Shown piece after piece: positions 23,728 through 33,268 of a stretch of 49,307 nt of DNA. This DNA comes from CAZYJD01 sp964647785 (GTDB lineage: Bacteria > Bacteroidota > Bacteroidia > NS11-12g > UBA9320). Below the pieces are notes generated by a model that made no database searches, had not been told where the DNA came from, and was given only the letters and a program-made list of their open reading frames with translations. The translations under genes were made by a program, and so were the position numbers. The DNA lies in assembly GCA_964647785.1 (NCBI GenBank), contig CAZYJD010000006.1, positions 1 through 49,307 of the forward strand, written 5' to 3'. Position 1 is the first letter of the stretch. Every line of letters starts with the position of its first letter.

Positions 23728-26354
23728 GATAGGCTCTCCAGGTTTTTTTGGGCATCTGTCAGCAAAGATGCAATTCCATCGGGATTTTTTCCGCCTGCGG
23801 TGGCATAAAAGGCCTGACCACCTCCACCGCCCTGTATATGGGCCGCCAGCTCCCTAACCCATTTGCCCGCATTGATTCCGCTTTTTTCCTGCAACTGCTC
23901 ATCCACCATGATGGTGATGTGAGGTTTGCCATTGAAGTTTTGCGCCACCACGGCAATGAGTGGGGCACAGCTTTGACGGAGGGCAAAAATCTGATCTTTC
24001 AGCATGGACGGATTTGGGAAACGCGATTCGGCCACCAAAATGTTGGCTTCATTTCTTTTATCCACCAAGGCTTCCAAACGCCTTCGCTCTTCTTTGCTGC
24101 TGGCCAGCATCATTTCTTCCAAGGACTTCTTCAGCTGTTGATTTTCTTCTTTCAGCTGATCGATGGCGGTTAGTAATCCTTTGTTATTTCCCAATAATTG
24201 TCGGGCTTCTTCCCACTCGTTTAAGCGTTCATTAACCCATGCATCTGCTTTTTCAGAGCTAATGGCTTCGATGCGCCTTACACCCGAGGCCACAGAACTT
24301 TCAGAAACGATTCTGAAGTCACCTATGTGCGATGTATTTTTCACATGGGTACCTCCACATAACTCCACTGAATATTTGGGGTCGAAAGTAATTACCCTAA
24401 CCGTATCGCCGTATTTCTCACCAAAGAGTGCCATTGCACCTTTTTCAAGTGCCTTTTTGTAGGGCAGATTGCGTTCTTCCTGCAAGGGGATGCCGGCACG
24501 TATATGCTTGTTCACCATTTGCTCCACCTCAGCGAGCTGCTCTTCGGTCACTTTTGCAAAATGTGAGAAGTCGAAACGCAGGTAATCGGGGTGCACCAGC
24601 GATCCTTTTTGGGCCACATGCTCTCCCAGCACCTTTCTGAGTGCAGCATGCAACAAATGGGTTGCCGAGTGATTGGCTTCCGCATTTTTTCTTTTCTTCA
24701 CATCCACCTGGGCGTTGAAAACCTGCTCGTAATTTTGAGGCAGGGCATCTGCAACATGTATGATGAGTTCATTTTCACGCAAAGTATTGAGAATGCGCAG
24801 TTCTTCATGATTTTGCAAACCGGTAATGATTCCCTGATCACCCACCTGGCCACCTCCTTCGGGATAAAATGGGGTGATATTAAAAACCAGTTGATAGCTG
24901 GTTTTACCCTTCACCTCCACGGCACGGTAGCGCATGATACGCACTTCCGACTCGGTAAAATCGTAGCCAACGAACTCTTCAACCGCATCATTTGCCAGCA
25001 CCATCCAATCGCCTGCTTGCTTTTCGGCATCCTTGCGAGAACGGATTTTTTGCTCGGCCAATTCTCGTTCGAAGCCTTCCATATCTACGTTTCGGCCATT
25101 TTCAGCTGCAATGAGTCGGGTTAAATCTACCGGAAAGCCATAGGTATCATAAAGTTCAAATGCCAGTTTACCGGGTATCAGTCGGTCATCAGAAGATTCA
25201 AAGTATTCCTGCAACAGATCTACTCCTCTTGAGAGTGTTTTGAGGAACGAATGTTCTTCTTCACGAATCACATTGCCCACAAAATCGAGCTGGGAGTGCA
25301 ATTCGGGGTAGATATCGCCGAACAAGTCATCGAGCACCGGCATGAGACGGTGCATAAAGGGCTCACGAAAATTAAGGTAGGTGTAGCCATAGCGAACCGC
25401 ACGGCGCAGAATGCGGCGAAGCACATAGCCCGCTCCGGTATTGGATGGCAGCTGCCCATCAGCAATGGCAAAAGCAAGGGCGCGGATGTGATCGGCAATG
25501 ACGCGGAATGCGATATCGGTGCGTTCATCTTTTCCATAAGTTGTGCCCGACAATTCAGCCAAATGTTCAATGTTGAGCTGAAACAAATCCGTGTCATAAT
25601 TGGAATGCGCTGCATGTATGGCTCGAACCAAACGCTCGAAGCCCATGCCGGTATCCACGTGTTTTTGAGGAAGTGCTTCCAGCGAGCCATCAGATTTGCG
25701 ATTGAATTGTATGAAAACCAGGTTCCAAATTTCAATGACCTGATCGTGATCGCCATTCACAAGTGAAGCCGCATCCTGATGTGCGCGTTCAGCATCTTTT
25801 CTCAGATCGACATGAATCTCACTGCAGGGCCCACAGGGGCCGGTATCACCCATTTCCCAAAAGTTATCCTTTTTATCAAAGCGAAGAATGCGATTTTCAG
25901 GCACCAACTCTCGCCAGATCTCAAACGCTTCTTCATCCGCCGGCAATCCATCTTCCGCATCGCCTCCAAAAATGCTCACCCACAGCCTGTCGGGGTCCAA
26001 TTTGTAAACCGTTGTTAGCAGCTCCCATGCCCAAACAATGCTTTCTTTTTTAAAATAATCGCCAAAGCTCCAGTTGCCCAACATTTCAAACATGGTGTGG
26101 TGATAGGTATCCACCCCCACTTCTTCGAGATCGTTGTGTTTGCCTGAAACACGCAAACATTTTTGCACATCGGCCACCCTTGTGGAATCGGGTTTGCGTG
26201 TACCCAAAAAGAAATCTTTGAATTGATTCATCCCCGCGTTTGTAAACATGAGGGTGGGATCATTCTTAACCACAATGGGGGCACTGGGCACTATTTTATG
26301 GCCTTTGCCTTCAAAAAAAGATAAAAAGTGTTGCCTGATTTCCTTTGACTGCAT
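23724..26354 (-). CDS. alaS: Alanine-tRNA ligase
   Basis: AlaRS charges tRNA(Ala) and hydrolyses mischarged Ser- and Gly-tRNA(Ala). The 876-residue protein has the class II catalytic core at the N-terminus (FFEGKGHKIVPSAPIV, NAGMNQFKDFFLG, MGDTGPCGPCSEIH). The editing domain follows with NHSATHLLHAAL and the zinc-site CGGTHVKNTSHIGDF, and then a coiled coil (about 710-760). A C-terminal DHHA1-like domain contains the glycine-rich HIQGGGGGQAFYATAGGK. All parts are present. It heads an overlapping operon with gatB and the TlpA-like gene, so two translation-quality functions are co-expressed. Confidence 0.98.
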   Translation of the reverse strand: MQSKEIRQHFLSFFEGKGHKIVPSAPIVVKNDPTLMFTNAGMNQFKDFFLGTRKPDSTRVADVQKCLRVSGKHNDLEEVGVDTYHHTMFEMLGNWSFGDYFKKESIVWAWELLTTVYKLDPDRLWVSIFGGDAEDGLPADEEAFEIWRELVPENRILRFDKKDNFWEMGDTGPCGPCSEIHVDLRKDAERAHQDAASLVNGDHDQVIEIWNLVFIQFNRKSDGSLEALPQKHVDTGMGFERLVRAIHAAHSNYDTDLFQLNIEHLAELSGTTYGKDERTDIAFRVIADHIRALAFAIADGQLPSNTGAGYVLRRILRRAVRYGYTYLNFREPFMHRLMPVLDDLFGDIYPELHSQLDFVGNVIREEEHSFLKTLSRGVDLLQEYFESSDDRLIPGKLAFELYDTYGFPVDLTRLIAAENGRNVDMEGFERELAEQKIRSRKDAEKQAGDWMVLANDAVEEFVGYDFTESEVRIMRYRAVEVKGKTSYQLVFNITPFYPEGGGQVGDQGIITGLQNHEELRILNTLRENELIIHVADALPQNYEQVFNAQVDVKKRKNAEANHSATHLLHAALRKVLGEHVAQKGSLVHPDYLRFDFSHFAKVTEEQLAEVEQMVNKHIRAGIPLQEERNLPYKKALEKGAMALFGEKYGDTVRVITFDPKYSVELCGGTHVKNTSHIGDFRIVSESSVASGVRRIEAISSEKADAWVNERLNEWEEARQLLGNNKGLLTAIDQLKEENQQLKKSLEEMMLASSKEERRRLEALVDKRNEANILVAESRFPNPSMLKDQIFALRQSCAPLIAVVAQNFNGKPHITIMVDEQLQEKSGINAGKWVRELAAHIQGGGGGQAFYATAGGKNPDGIASLLTDAQKNLESLS

Positions 26355-26468
26355 AAGCGGGTTTTATGTCGATTATTCGTTTAATCAATAACAAAAAAAG
26401 GCCTGCAATTGTTATATTCGCAGACGCTTTTTATATGGAAGGCAAAGTTATTCTTTCCTGCAGACTTT

Positions 26469-27437
26469 ATGAGCAGAAACAAGTTTAAATTCAATCCGGA
26501 AACCCTTGAATACGAACCCGTAAAAACCCCTTTATGGATGCGGCTTCTGAAGGTGTTTGCCTTCATTTCGGCATCGGCGGTTTTTGGTTTGATCATGGTT
26601 ACGCTGGCTTTTCAATTTCTCGATTCTCCCCATGAAAAGCGTTTGAAACGCCAAATCAAGCAATACGAGAGACAATTGGCCATGCTGAACAACAAAACCG
26701 GAAATTTGGAGAAGGTGCTGGCCAGTCTTGAAAGCCGGGATGAAAGCATTTATCGCGAAATATTCGGGGCGCCAATGCCCGATGAAATTCGCAAGGCAGG
26801 AACAGGTGGTGGCAAACGCTACAAATACCTCAAAGAGCTTGAGGGCATGGAAAGTACGGTCGAACTGCATGAAAAACTGGATCGTCTCAGCAGTAAAATG
26901 GTGGTGCAATCCAAGAGTTTTGATCAACTGGATCGCCTGGCGCGTTCAAAAGCAGAAATGCTCAGCTCCATCCCCGCCATACAACCTGTGGCCAACAAAG
27001 AGCTTCGAAGAATCGCTTCGGGTTTTGGTCACCGCATCGACCCCATTTACAAAACGAGGAAGTTTCATGCCGGCATGGATTTCACCAGTCCTATCGGGAC
27101 TAAAGTTCATGCCACAGGCGATGGGAAGGTGGTGAAAGTGTTGCGAAACCGATGGGGTTATGGCAACCATATCATCATTGACCACGGCTTTGGCTACCAA
27201 ACTTTATACGCTCACCTCAGTGCATTTAAAGTGAGGGTGGGCGACAAAGTAAAGCGCGGACAGGTGATTGGCTTGGTTGGCAATACCGGAAAATCAACCG
27301 CACCGCACCTGCATTACGAGGTGCATCACCACGGACGAGCGGTGAATCCGGCGCATTACTATTACAACGACTTAAGCGAAGAGGATTACGAGAAAGTAAT
27401 TGAACTTTCCATTCACCAGAACCAGTCATTCGACTAA
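26469..27437 (+). CDS. M23 family metallopeptidase (LytM domain)
   Basis: This 322-residue protein is anchored in the inner membrane and probably cuts peptidoglycan cross-bridges or regulates such enzymes. One membrane segment spans about residues 27-49, followed by a coiled-coil region (55-100) and a C-terminal LytM domain. The zinc-ligand motifs are HAGMDF (near residue 200) and HLHYEV (near 281), so the domain should be catalytic. The family start MSRNKFKFNPETLEYEP fixes ATG 26469; a longer frame to 26409 has no similarity. It heads a plus-strand run with the MerR regulator, two outer-membrane proteins and pdxJ. A TATATTCG box at 26413-26420 may be its promoter. Confidence 0.92.
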   Translation: MSRNKFKFNPETLEYEPVKTPLWMRLLKVFAFISASAVFGLIMVTLAFQFLDSPHEKRLKRQIKQYERQLAMLNNKTGNLEKVLASLESRDESIYREIFGAPMPDEIRKAGTGGGKRYKYLKELEGMESTVELHEKLDRLSSKMVVQSKSFDQLDRLARSKAEMLSSIPAIQPVANKELRRIASGFGHRIDPIYKTRKFHAGMDFTSPIGTKVHATGDGKVVKVLRNRWGYGNHIIIDHGFGYQTLYAHLSAFKVRVGDKVKRGQVIGLVGNTGKSTAPHLHYEVHHHGRAVNPAHYYYNDLSEEDYEKVIELSIHQNQSFD

Positions 27438-27439
27438 TC

Positions 27440-27769
27440 ATGAAAAGCGCAATGCCCGATAAGCTGTATTACACCATCAGTGAAGTGAGCAGCCATCTGG
27501 AAGTGGCTCCCTCTCTATTGCGTTATTGGGAGAGCGAATTCAATACTATCAAACCGAGAAGAAACAAAAAAGGGACTCGTTTCTACACCAAAACGGACAT
27601 CGAACAAATTAAGTTGATTCATTTGCTTGTAAAGGAACAGGGATACACCCTCGCCGGAGCAAAGGACAAGTTAAAAGCAGATAAAAGTAAAACCCGCAAG
27701 CAGGTAGAGCTGCGCGAAGGATTGCTGGAGCTGAAAAATTTCCTCAACGAACTCAAAGATGTACTTTAA
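27440..27769 (+). CDS. MerR family transcriptional regulator, short form
   Basis: The 109-residue protein has a MerR winged-helix DNA-binding domain: YYTISEVSSHLEVAPSLLRYWE and RRNKKGTRFYTKTDIEQI. A short helix follows for dimerisation. There is no ligand-binding or metal-binding domain. It starts 2 bases after the M23 gene stop, and its end overlaps the next gene by 11 bases, so it is translated with them. Its target is unknown; it may regulate its own operon. Confidence 0.88.
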   Translation: MKSAMPDKLYYTISEVSSHLEVAPSLLRYWESEFNTIKPRRNKKGTRFYTKTDIEQIKLIHLLVKEQGYTLAGAKDKLKADKSKTRKQVELREGLLELKNFLNELKDVL

Positions 27770-28595
27770 TGGGAACATAGCGCGGAGCTTGTTTGCCATT
27801 GTCGTTTATTTCTTTCATCTGTGCTCGCTTTCAGCACAGCATTGGCCCTTCACAAACGGCGCTCGAAGTGCAGCGCTTGCCGGTAACTCCATTTGTGCAG
27901 AAGACCTATGGGCCGTGCAAAACAACCAAGCCGCCATGGCGTTCACCGAAGGCGCCGAACTGGGTTTGCACTACCAAAACCCCTATTTGCTACGAGAGCT
28001 ATCGAGGGTGAATTTGAGTGCCCGGCTTCCGCTGAAAAAGCTGCAATTAGGGTTCAACATCAATCAATTGGGTTTCGATATTTGGCAGCAACAAAAACTC
28101 GGCATTGCACTGGCCAGAAAGTTGGGCAAACACTGGTCGCTGGGTATTGGCATGCACCATCATTCAACGCGATTCAATCACCCACAATATGCAAATCTGA
28201 ACGGAATAAGCACTGAAATTGGGGTGTACTATAAACCGGCAACAAACCTGAGCACTGGTTTTCACGTATTACAGCCTTTCTCATTTTACCGAAATGAAGC
28301 ATACAGGCGTTGGATACGACCACGGGCACGAGCAGGCTTTGCCTGGCATGTGTACGATTACCTCGAACTCAGTGGTGAATTATCCATCAGCGACCAAATA
28401 CCGCCTGCAGCGGGCATCGCGCTTGAATACCGGACTGGCAAACAAATCAATTTGCGGCTGGGCTATTTGTCAGCGCCTTCCCAGCTGTCATTCGGCTTGG
28501 GTTATGAGCTCAAACATTCCGCGGTTGATGCGGCATTCAGCTGGCATCCTCAACTTGGATTCACCCCTACATTGTCTATGCATTATGCCTTTTAA
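27759..28595 (+). CDS. Predicted outer-membrane barrel, PorV/PorQ-like
   Basis: The 278-residue protein has a signal peptide ending CSLSAQ. It then has NGARSAALAGNSICAEDLWAVQNNQAAMAF, which resembles the mature N-terminus of PorV/PorQ-type barrels (a run of small residues followed by a NNQA/NPA turn). Amphipathic strands continue to a C-terminal LSMHYAF ending in phenylalanine, as expected for an outer-membrane protein. The function is unknown. It overlaps the MerR gene by 11 bases at its start and the next gene by 11 bases at its end. Confidence 0.75.
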   Translation: MYFNGNIARSLFAIVVYFFHLCSLSAQHWPFTNGARSAALAGNSICAEDLWAVQNNQAAMAFTEGAELGLHYQNPYLLRELSRVNLSARLPLKKLQLGFNINQLGFDIWQQQKLGIALARKLGKHWSLGIGMHHHSTRFNHPQYANLNGISTEIGVYYKPATNLSTGFHVLQPFSFYRNEAYRRWIRPRARAGFAWHVYDYLELSGELSISDQIPPAAGIALEYRTGKQINLRLGYLSAPSQLSFGLGYELKHSAVDAAFSWHPQLGFTPTLSMHYAF

Positions 28596-30642
28596 CAAAA
28601 CGGCATGGCTCTTTGTGTTGCTGGCGTGCTTATCAACTGCCCGGGCTCAGGAAACAAAAGAAGAAATCAAAGAGCAACTCACTGAGCGGCTGCTGGAGAA
28701 TCTGGAAGATGAGGCCGACTATCTCGACCTACTGGAGCAACTTTACGCCTACATCGACCAACCCTTGAATCTGAACACTGTTTCCGGATGGGAGTTGAGT
28801 CAGTTGGGCATTTTGAATCCCGAACAAATCAGCGGTATTATTTTACACCGGCAGCACTTTGGTCCTTACTTACACATTGCTGAATTACAGGTAGTGGATG
28901 CCCTTGATCCGGCGAGCCTTTCGCTATTAAAATATTTTGTAACTGTAAGTGGTGAAACCGGAAAATGGACGGATATCGTCCCGCTGATCAAGCATTCTGA
29001 CAAAGAATTCATCATGGGAGGAACAAGCATATTTCCCCGGGCGCGCGGTTACGAAAAGAGCAGCGATAGCACTGATGCCCCCCTCAATGGCGGTCCGTAT
29101 CGAAGATTTGTGCGAATGCGATTCAGCGAGGGGCAGCGTTTTAGTGCAGGCCTCAATGCCGAGAGCGATGCCGGTGAATCATTTGAATGGAGCCCACAAA
29201 CGCGGGGATTTGACTTTTACTCGGCGCACCTGATGATCGGAAAAATCGGGCATTTAGACCGGCTGATTCTCGGTGATTTTCAAGCAGATTTTGGTCAGGG
29301 ATTGACCCTTGGAACCGGTTTTAACATTGGAAAATCCGCTTTGAGTCTGCGAAATAAAAAAAGTTTCAACGGCCTCAGGCCCTACCGCTCATTCAACGAA
29401 AATCTGTTTTTAAGAGGGGCTGCAGCCGGATTTAACTTTGGGAAATGGCAAAGCAGCCTATTGTTTTCAAGTGTGAAGAATGATGCCAATTTGGCCTTTG
29501 CTAATGATACGGGCGATATGGAAGCGGAGGCAATTTTCACCTCCTTGCAAAACAGCGGTTTGCACAGCACTGCTTCTGAACTGTCAGATAAAAACAGCAT
29601 CCGTTCCAATACAGCTGCAGCCTCCATCAGATACCAAAACGGATTGCAGCAGTTCGGATTCACCTTGGTACATCAACAGTTTTCCAAATCTTATGAAAGA
29701 GGAAATGAGGCCTATGAACAATTCCTGTTTAGCGGTAAACAATATGAGAAAGCCGGTTTGGATTGGGACCTCTATCTTGGAAATGTGAATATTTACGGGG
29801 AAGTGAGTTTGTCGGACTTTGAATCAGCAGCAGTTTTAAGTGGGGCCCTCATCAGTTTGGGAAAGAAACTTGATCTCAGCCTGCTTTACCGAAATTACAG
29901 TCGCAGCTTTATCGATCTGTACGCCAATGCATTTGCCGAACAAAGCAGTCCGAGAAATGAAAAGGGGTTTTACATCGGTTTTCAATCCATTCCCAACAAA
30001 AAGAATACTTTTAGCGGATACATTGATCACTACCATTTTCCCTGGCTGAGCTTCAGAAGAGATGCACCAGTGAATGGAAGAGATCTTTTGTTCGAATGGT
30101 CGCATGCTTACAGCAAGAAAAACAAATTTTACATCCGCTTGCGCGATGAAATCAAAGGGCAGGGAACAGCAGTGGATGATTACTGGAATGGCATTCATGC
30201 CGACCGAAGGAGCAGCATCCGATTGAATGCCGAACATGGTAGCGGAGGGGTTCGCTTGCAAAGCCGGGCCGAATTAAGTTGGTATACCCATGCCGAAGGT
30301 CGCTATCGGGGTGCCTTGCTCTTGCAGGATCTCACCTTCAAACAATGGCCGCGGCCCATTGACTTCAGCGCCCGTTTGGCAGCATTTTACACCGAAGATT
30401 ACAGCGCAAGAATTTACGCCTACGAACGCGATCTGCTCTATCAATTTTACATCCCTGCATTCAGTGGCACCGGCGCCAGGGCCATGTTGCTCACCCATTA
30501 CAAGCTCAATCGGTCAATCGATTTTTGGCTCAAACTGGCATACACCCGCTATGCCGATCGAAACGAAAATGGCAGTGGTTGGTTTACCATAGAAGATAAT
30601 CGCAGATTGGATGTAAAATTGCAATTGCGTTACCGCCTTTGA
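28585..30642 (+). CDS. Helix-hairpin-helix protein with predicted outer-membrane barrel
   Basis: The product has 685 residues. A signal peptide ends TARAQ and an acidic helical stretch follows. Residues about 50-120 form a ComEA/T2SK-like helix-hairpin-helix region: LNLNTVSGWELSQLGILNPE, then HRQHFGPYLHIAELQVV. The rest is rich in alternating strands and ends LDVKLQLRYRL, as in a large beta-barrel. HhH motifs normally bind DNA or pack in secretion minor pseudopilins, so a role at the surface in DNA binding is possible but unproven. ATG 28585 is chosen because the conserved part and signal peptide begin there; the frame extends to 28294 only inside the previous gene. pdxJ follows after 3 bases. 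Confidence 0.78.
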   Translation: MPFNKTAWLFVLLACLSTARAQETKEEIKEQLTERLLENLEDEADYLDLLEQLYAYIDQPLNLNTVSGWELSQLGILNPEQISGIILHRQHFGPYLHIAELQVVDALDPASLSLLKYFVTVSGETGKWTDIVPLIKHSDKEFIMGGTSIFPRARGYEKSSDSTDAPLNGGPYRRFVRMRFSEGQRFSAGLNAESDAGESFEWSPQTRGFDFYSAHLMIGKIGHLDRLILGDFQADFGQGLTLGTGFNIGKSALSLRNKKSFNGLRPYRSFNENLFLRGAAAGFNFGKWQSSLLFSSVKNDANLAFANDTGDMEAEAIFTSLQNSGLHSTASELSDKNSIRSNTAAASIRYQNGLQQFGFTLVHQQFSKSYERGNEAYEQFLFSGKQYEKAGLDWDLYLGNVNIYGEVSLSDFESAAVLSGALISLGKKLDLSLLYRNYSRSFIDLYANAFAEQSSPRNEKGFYIGFQSIPNKKNTFSGYIDHYHFPWLSFRRDAPVNGRDLLFEWSHAYSKKNKFYIRLRDEIKGQGTAVDDYWNGIHADRRSSIRLNAEHGSGGVRLQSRAELSWYTHAEGRYRGALLLQDLTFKQWPRPIDFSARLAAFYTEDYSARIYAYERDLLYQFYIPAFSGTGARAMLLTHYKLNRSIDFWLKLAYTRYADRNENGSGWFTIEDNRRLDVKLQLRYRL

Positions 30643-30645
30643 GAA

Positions 30646-31371
30646 GTGACACGCCTCAGTATAAATATCAACAAAATCGCCACCCTGCGCAATGCCCGTG
30701 GTGGCAATCGCCCTGATGTGGTTCAGGCTGCCATCGATTGCGAGCAGTTTGGAGCTGAGGGAATTACCGTGCATCCCCGGCCCGATGAACGCCATATTCG
30801 CTATGCCGATGTTCGGGCTTTGAGTAAGGTGGTAAAGAACGAATTCAACATCGAAGGTTATCCTTCTGATGATTTCATAGAATTGGTGAAGTCGGTTCGC
30901 CCACAACAGGTTACTTTGGTTCCCGATGCTCCGGATGTGATTACATCCAATGCCGGATGGGATTGCAAGAAAAACGCAGGCCTGCTAAAGGCGGTGATAC
31001 AAGATTTTAAAAATCAAGGCATTCGGGTTTCTATTTTTCTCGACCCCAATGTAGAACAAGTGCGTTACGCCGCCGAAACCGGAACCGACCGCATTGAGCT
31101 GTACACAGAGGCCTATGCCAGCACCTATCCTGTGAATCGGGAACGCGCCATAGAACCTTATGCAGTTGCGGCGCAGGAAGCTCACAAAATGGGATTGGGT
31201 GTGAATGCCGGGCACGATCTAGACCTTGAAAATCTTCGCTACCTCCGGGCATGCATCCCTAATTTAGAAGAAGTTTCCATTGGCCATGCCTTGATATGCG
31301 ATGCATTGTATTACGGGCTTCAGAACAGCATTCAGATGTATCTGCAGCAGATTCGTTTGGGTGAAAATTAG
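30646..31371 (+). CDS. pdxJ: Pyridoxine 5-prime-phosphate synthase
   Basis: PdxJ closes the ring of pyridoxine 5-prime-phosphate from 1-deoxyxylulose 5-phosphate and 3-amino-2-oxopropyl phosphate in vitamin B6 synthesis. The 241-residue TIM barrel shows LSININKIATLRNARGG, EGITVHPRPDERHI, FNIEGYP, VTLVPD, VSIFLDP, VNAGHDLDLENL and EVSIGHALICDAL, which cover the active-site loops. The start codon is GTG, 3 bases after the previous stop. The stop codon overlaps the stop of the HPt gene on the other strand. Confidence 0.96.
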   Translation: MTRLSININKIATLRNARGGNRPDVVQAAIDCEQFGAEGITVHPRPDERHIRYADVRALSKVVKNEFNIEGYPSDDFIELVKSVRPQQVTLVPDAPDVITSNAGWDCKKNAGLLKAVIQDFKNQGIRVSIFLDPNVEQVRYAAETGTDRIELYTEAYASTYPVNRERAIEPYAVAAQEAHKMGLGVNAGHDLDLENLRYLRACIPNLEEVSIGHALICDALYYGLQNSIQMYLQQIRLGEN

Positions 31372-31706
31372 CGGTTACGCAGCTGCTGGAAGACCTTTTC
31401 CAAGGTGTTTTTTAATGCATTAAAAAGATCATCCAGCTGATCCAGTTGTGTTTGCTCTTTGGCATAAATTTCTATTTCCCGCACCGTATCTTTGAGACTG
31501 CGAATACCCATCACATCGATGGAGGGCTTCAGTTTATGCGCGGCAGCTCCTACCTCTGCATAATTCTTTTCCTTCAGCCCCAGTTCAATCCTCTCAATCA
31601 AAGACGGAGTGAGGTCGATGAACATTTTAACCAACTTATCAACAAATTCAGGATTGCCTGAAGACAGGTCTTGGAGCGTACTTAAATCATAGAGGGTTTC
31701 TTCCAC
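31368..31706 (-). CDS. Stand-alone HPt phosphotransfer protein
   Basis: This 112-residue four-helix HPt domain shuttles phosphate between a hybrid kinase and a response regulator. The phosphorylated histidine lies in AAAHKLKPSIDVMG (His57), with the usual following lysine and glycine. No other domain is present. It lies 30 bases downstream of the sigma-54 response regulator and is probably co-transcribed, so that regulator is the likely partner. A cognate hybrid kinase is not in the window. Confidence 0.9.
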   Translation of the reverse strand: MEETLYDLSTLQDLSSGNPEFVDKLVKMFIDLTPSLIERIELGLKEKNYAEVGAAAHKLKPSIDVMGIRSLKDTVREIEIYAKEQTQLDQLDDLFNALKNTLEKVFQQLRNR

Positions 31707-31736
31707 GCACGCAAGTTAAATAAAAGCAGGACGTGA

Positions 31737-33080
31737 TCAGATCACGTTCTCTTTTAACATGCGGTAGATGGTACTCTTGCCCATATCGAGCTTTTTCGCC
31801 ACCAGGAGCACATCGTTGTTGTACTTATTGAGGTAGTGCTTGATGATGCGGTTGTTATACTCACGCAGGCTCATTTCGTTTTGCAGCAAGGTTTCAACCG
31901 ATCCGGTGCTGTTAAAGACTATGTGATCTTCATAGATTTCATCGCCATCAGACATGACACACGCCAGTTCTATCACCGCCTTCAATTCACGAACATTTCC
32001 CGGCCAGGGGTACTTCAGAATGCGGTTCTGAGCCCCAGTGCTGAATTTGTGTTCAGGCAACTCATTTTCGCGACAAAATTCTTTGATGAAGTGTTTGGCA
32101 AGTAGAATAACATCGTTGCCCCTCTGGCGTAGCGGCGGCAATTGTATCGGTAAACCTAGTAAACGGTAATACAAATCTTCTCGAAAGTTTCCTTTGCGCA
32201 CCTCTTCTGCCAAATCGCGGTGGGTGGCTGCAATCACGCGGCATTTGAGTTTGATCACCTGATTTCCACCAACTCGGGTCAGCTCTCTTTCTTGAAGCAC
32301 ACGCAGCAATTTCGACTGCATGTTGATGTCCATTTCACCAATTTCATCGAGAAAAATGGTTCCATCTGAGGCTTCTTCAAACTTTCCGGATCGTTTAGTC
32401 ATAGCGCCGGTGAAGGCTCCTTTTTCATGTCCAAAGAGTTCACTTTCAATCAACTCATTCGGAATGGCCGTGATATTGACCGCAACAAAGGGCTTGTTTT
32501 TGCGCGCTGAGTTGTAATGAATGGCCTTGGCAACCACTTCCTTTCCTGTGCCAGTTTCGCCTGTAATGGATACGGTGATATTGGTATTGATCGATTTGAG
32601 AATGAGATCATACACCTTTGTCATCACCGAGCTGCTGCCCACCATGGTTTTAGAAAAATCGTATTTCTGTGAAATCTGGCTTTTGAGTTGCCTAATTTCC
32701 TTCTTAAGTTCTTCTTTTTCCCTAATGTTTTTAATGATGTTCCATATGCGATCTTTGGTGTCTTCATCCTTCATTAGATAATCATAGGCGCCTGCCTTTA
32801 GAAGGGTAATGGCCGTTTTTATATCCTCCTGGCCCGAGATTACAACCACGGGGATGCCGGAATCATAATCCCTAATTTTATTGAGCACCTCGCTCCCTGA
32901 CATATCGGGCAAAGAATAGTCCAGTGTAATCAAATTGGGACCTTCATCCAGATGCTCTAACACCTCCTTGCCTGAAGTGTACCTGAAAATATTCAGATCG
33001 GGGTTTAACCCAAGGTGATAGGTGAGTATTTCACCATACCATTCATCGTCTTCTACAACGAAGATTTTGAACTTATTCAT
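31737..33080 (-). CDS. Sigma-54-dependent response regulator, NtrC family
   Basis: This 447-residue activator remodels RNA polymerase holding sigma-54. It has a receiver domain (residues 1-120) with phosphoacceptor Asp54 in LITLDYSLPDMSG. The AAA+ domain has the Walker A motif GETGTGK at 174-180, the sigma-54 contact loop GAFTGA at 221-226 and FLDEIGEM. The C-terminal Fis-like helix-turn-helix reads DVLLVAKKLDMGKSTIYRML. ATG 33080 matches the family start (MNKFKIFVVEDDEW). The HPt gene follows 30 bases downstream. Its target promoters cannot be identified here. Confidence 0.93.
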   Translation of the reverse strand: MNKFKIFVVEDDEWYGEILTYHLGLNPDLNIFRYTSGKEVLEHLDEGPNLITLDYSLPDMSGSEVLNKIRDYDSGIPVVVISGQEDIKTAITLLKAGAYDYLMKDEDTKDRIWNIIKNIREKEELKKEIRQLKSQISQKYDFSKTMVGSSSVMTKVYDLILKSINTNITVSITGETGTGKEVVAKAIHYNSARKNKPFVAVNITAIPNELIESELFGHEKGAFTGAMTKRSGKFEEASDGTIFLDEIGEMDINMQSKLLRVLQERELTRVGGNQVIKLKCRVIAATHRDLAEEVRKGNFREDLYYRLLGLPIQLPPLRQRGNDVILLAKHFIKEFCRENELPEHKFSTGAQNRILKYPWPGNVRELKAVIELACVMSDGDEIYEDHIVFNSTGSVETLLQNEMSLREYNNRIIKHYLNKYNNDVLLVAKKLDMGKSTIYRMLKENVI

Positions 33081-33225
33081 AGTAGTAGTTTGAAATAAGT
33101 AGTTTAGGAGAGCCAAATTAACTCCTATTTTCCAAAATATGGAATGCTTCTATAAAAAAAACAACCAATCAGGTTTAGTGGTCTATTTTTTTTGAATTTG
33201 ATAAACAAAATGCTGTCAATATTGA

Positions 33226-33233
33226 TACTTTTG
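33226..33233 (+). promoter_or_regulatory. -7 box (TACTTTTG) of the atpD promoter
   Basis: TACTTTTG matches TAnnTTTG and lies 35 bases before the atpD ATG. A TTTG at 33197-33200 is the nearest -33 candidate, but its 25-base spacing is somewhat long. Confidence 0.55.
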
Positions 33234-33268
33234 CGGCTGATTTTAAAACGAACAGAATTTTCAATACG

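Noticed and set aside
28294..28584. 97-codon upstream extension of the helix-hairpin-helix gene
   Set aside because: It lies within the preceding barrel gene in another frame, and a proper signal peptide starts at ATG 28585.
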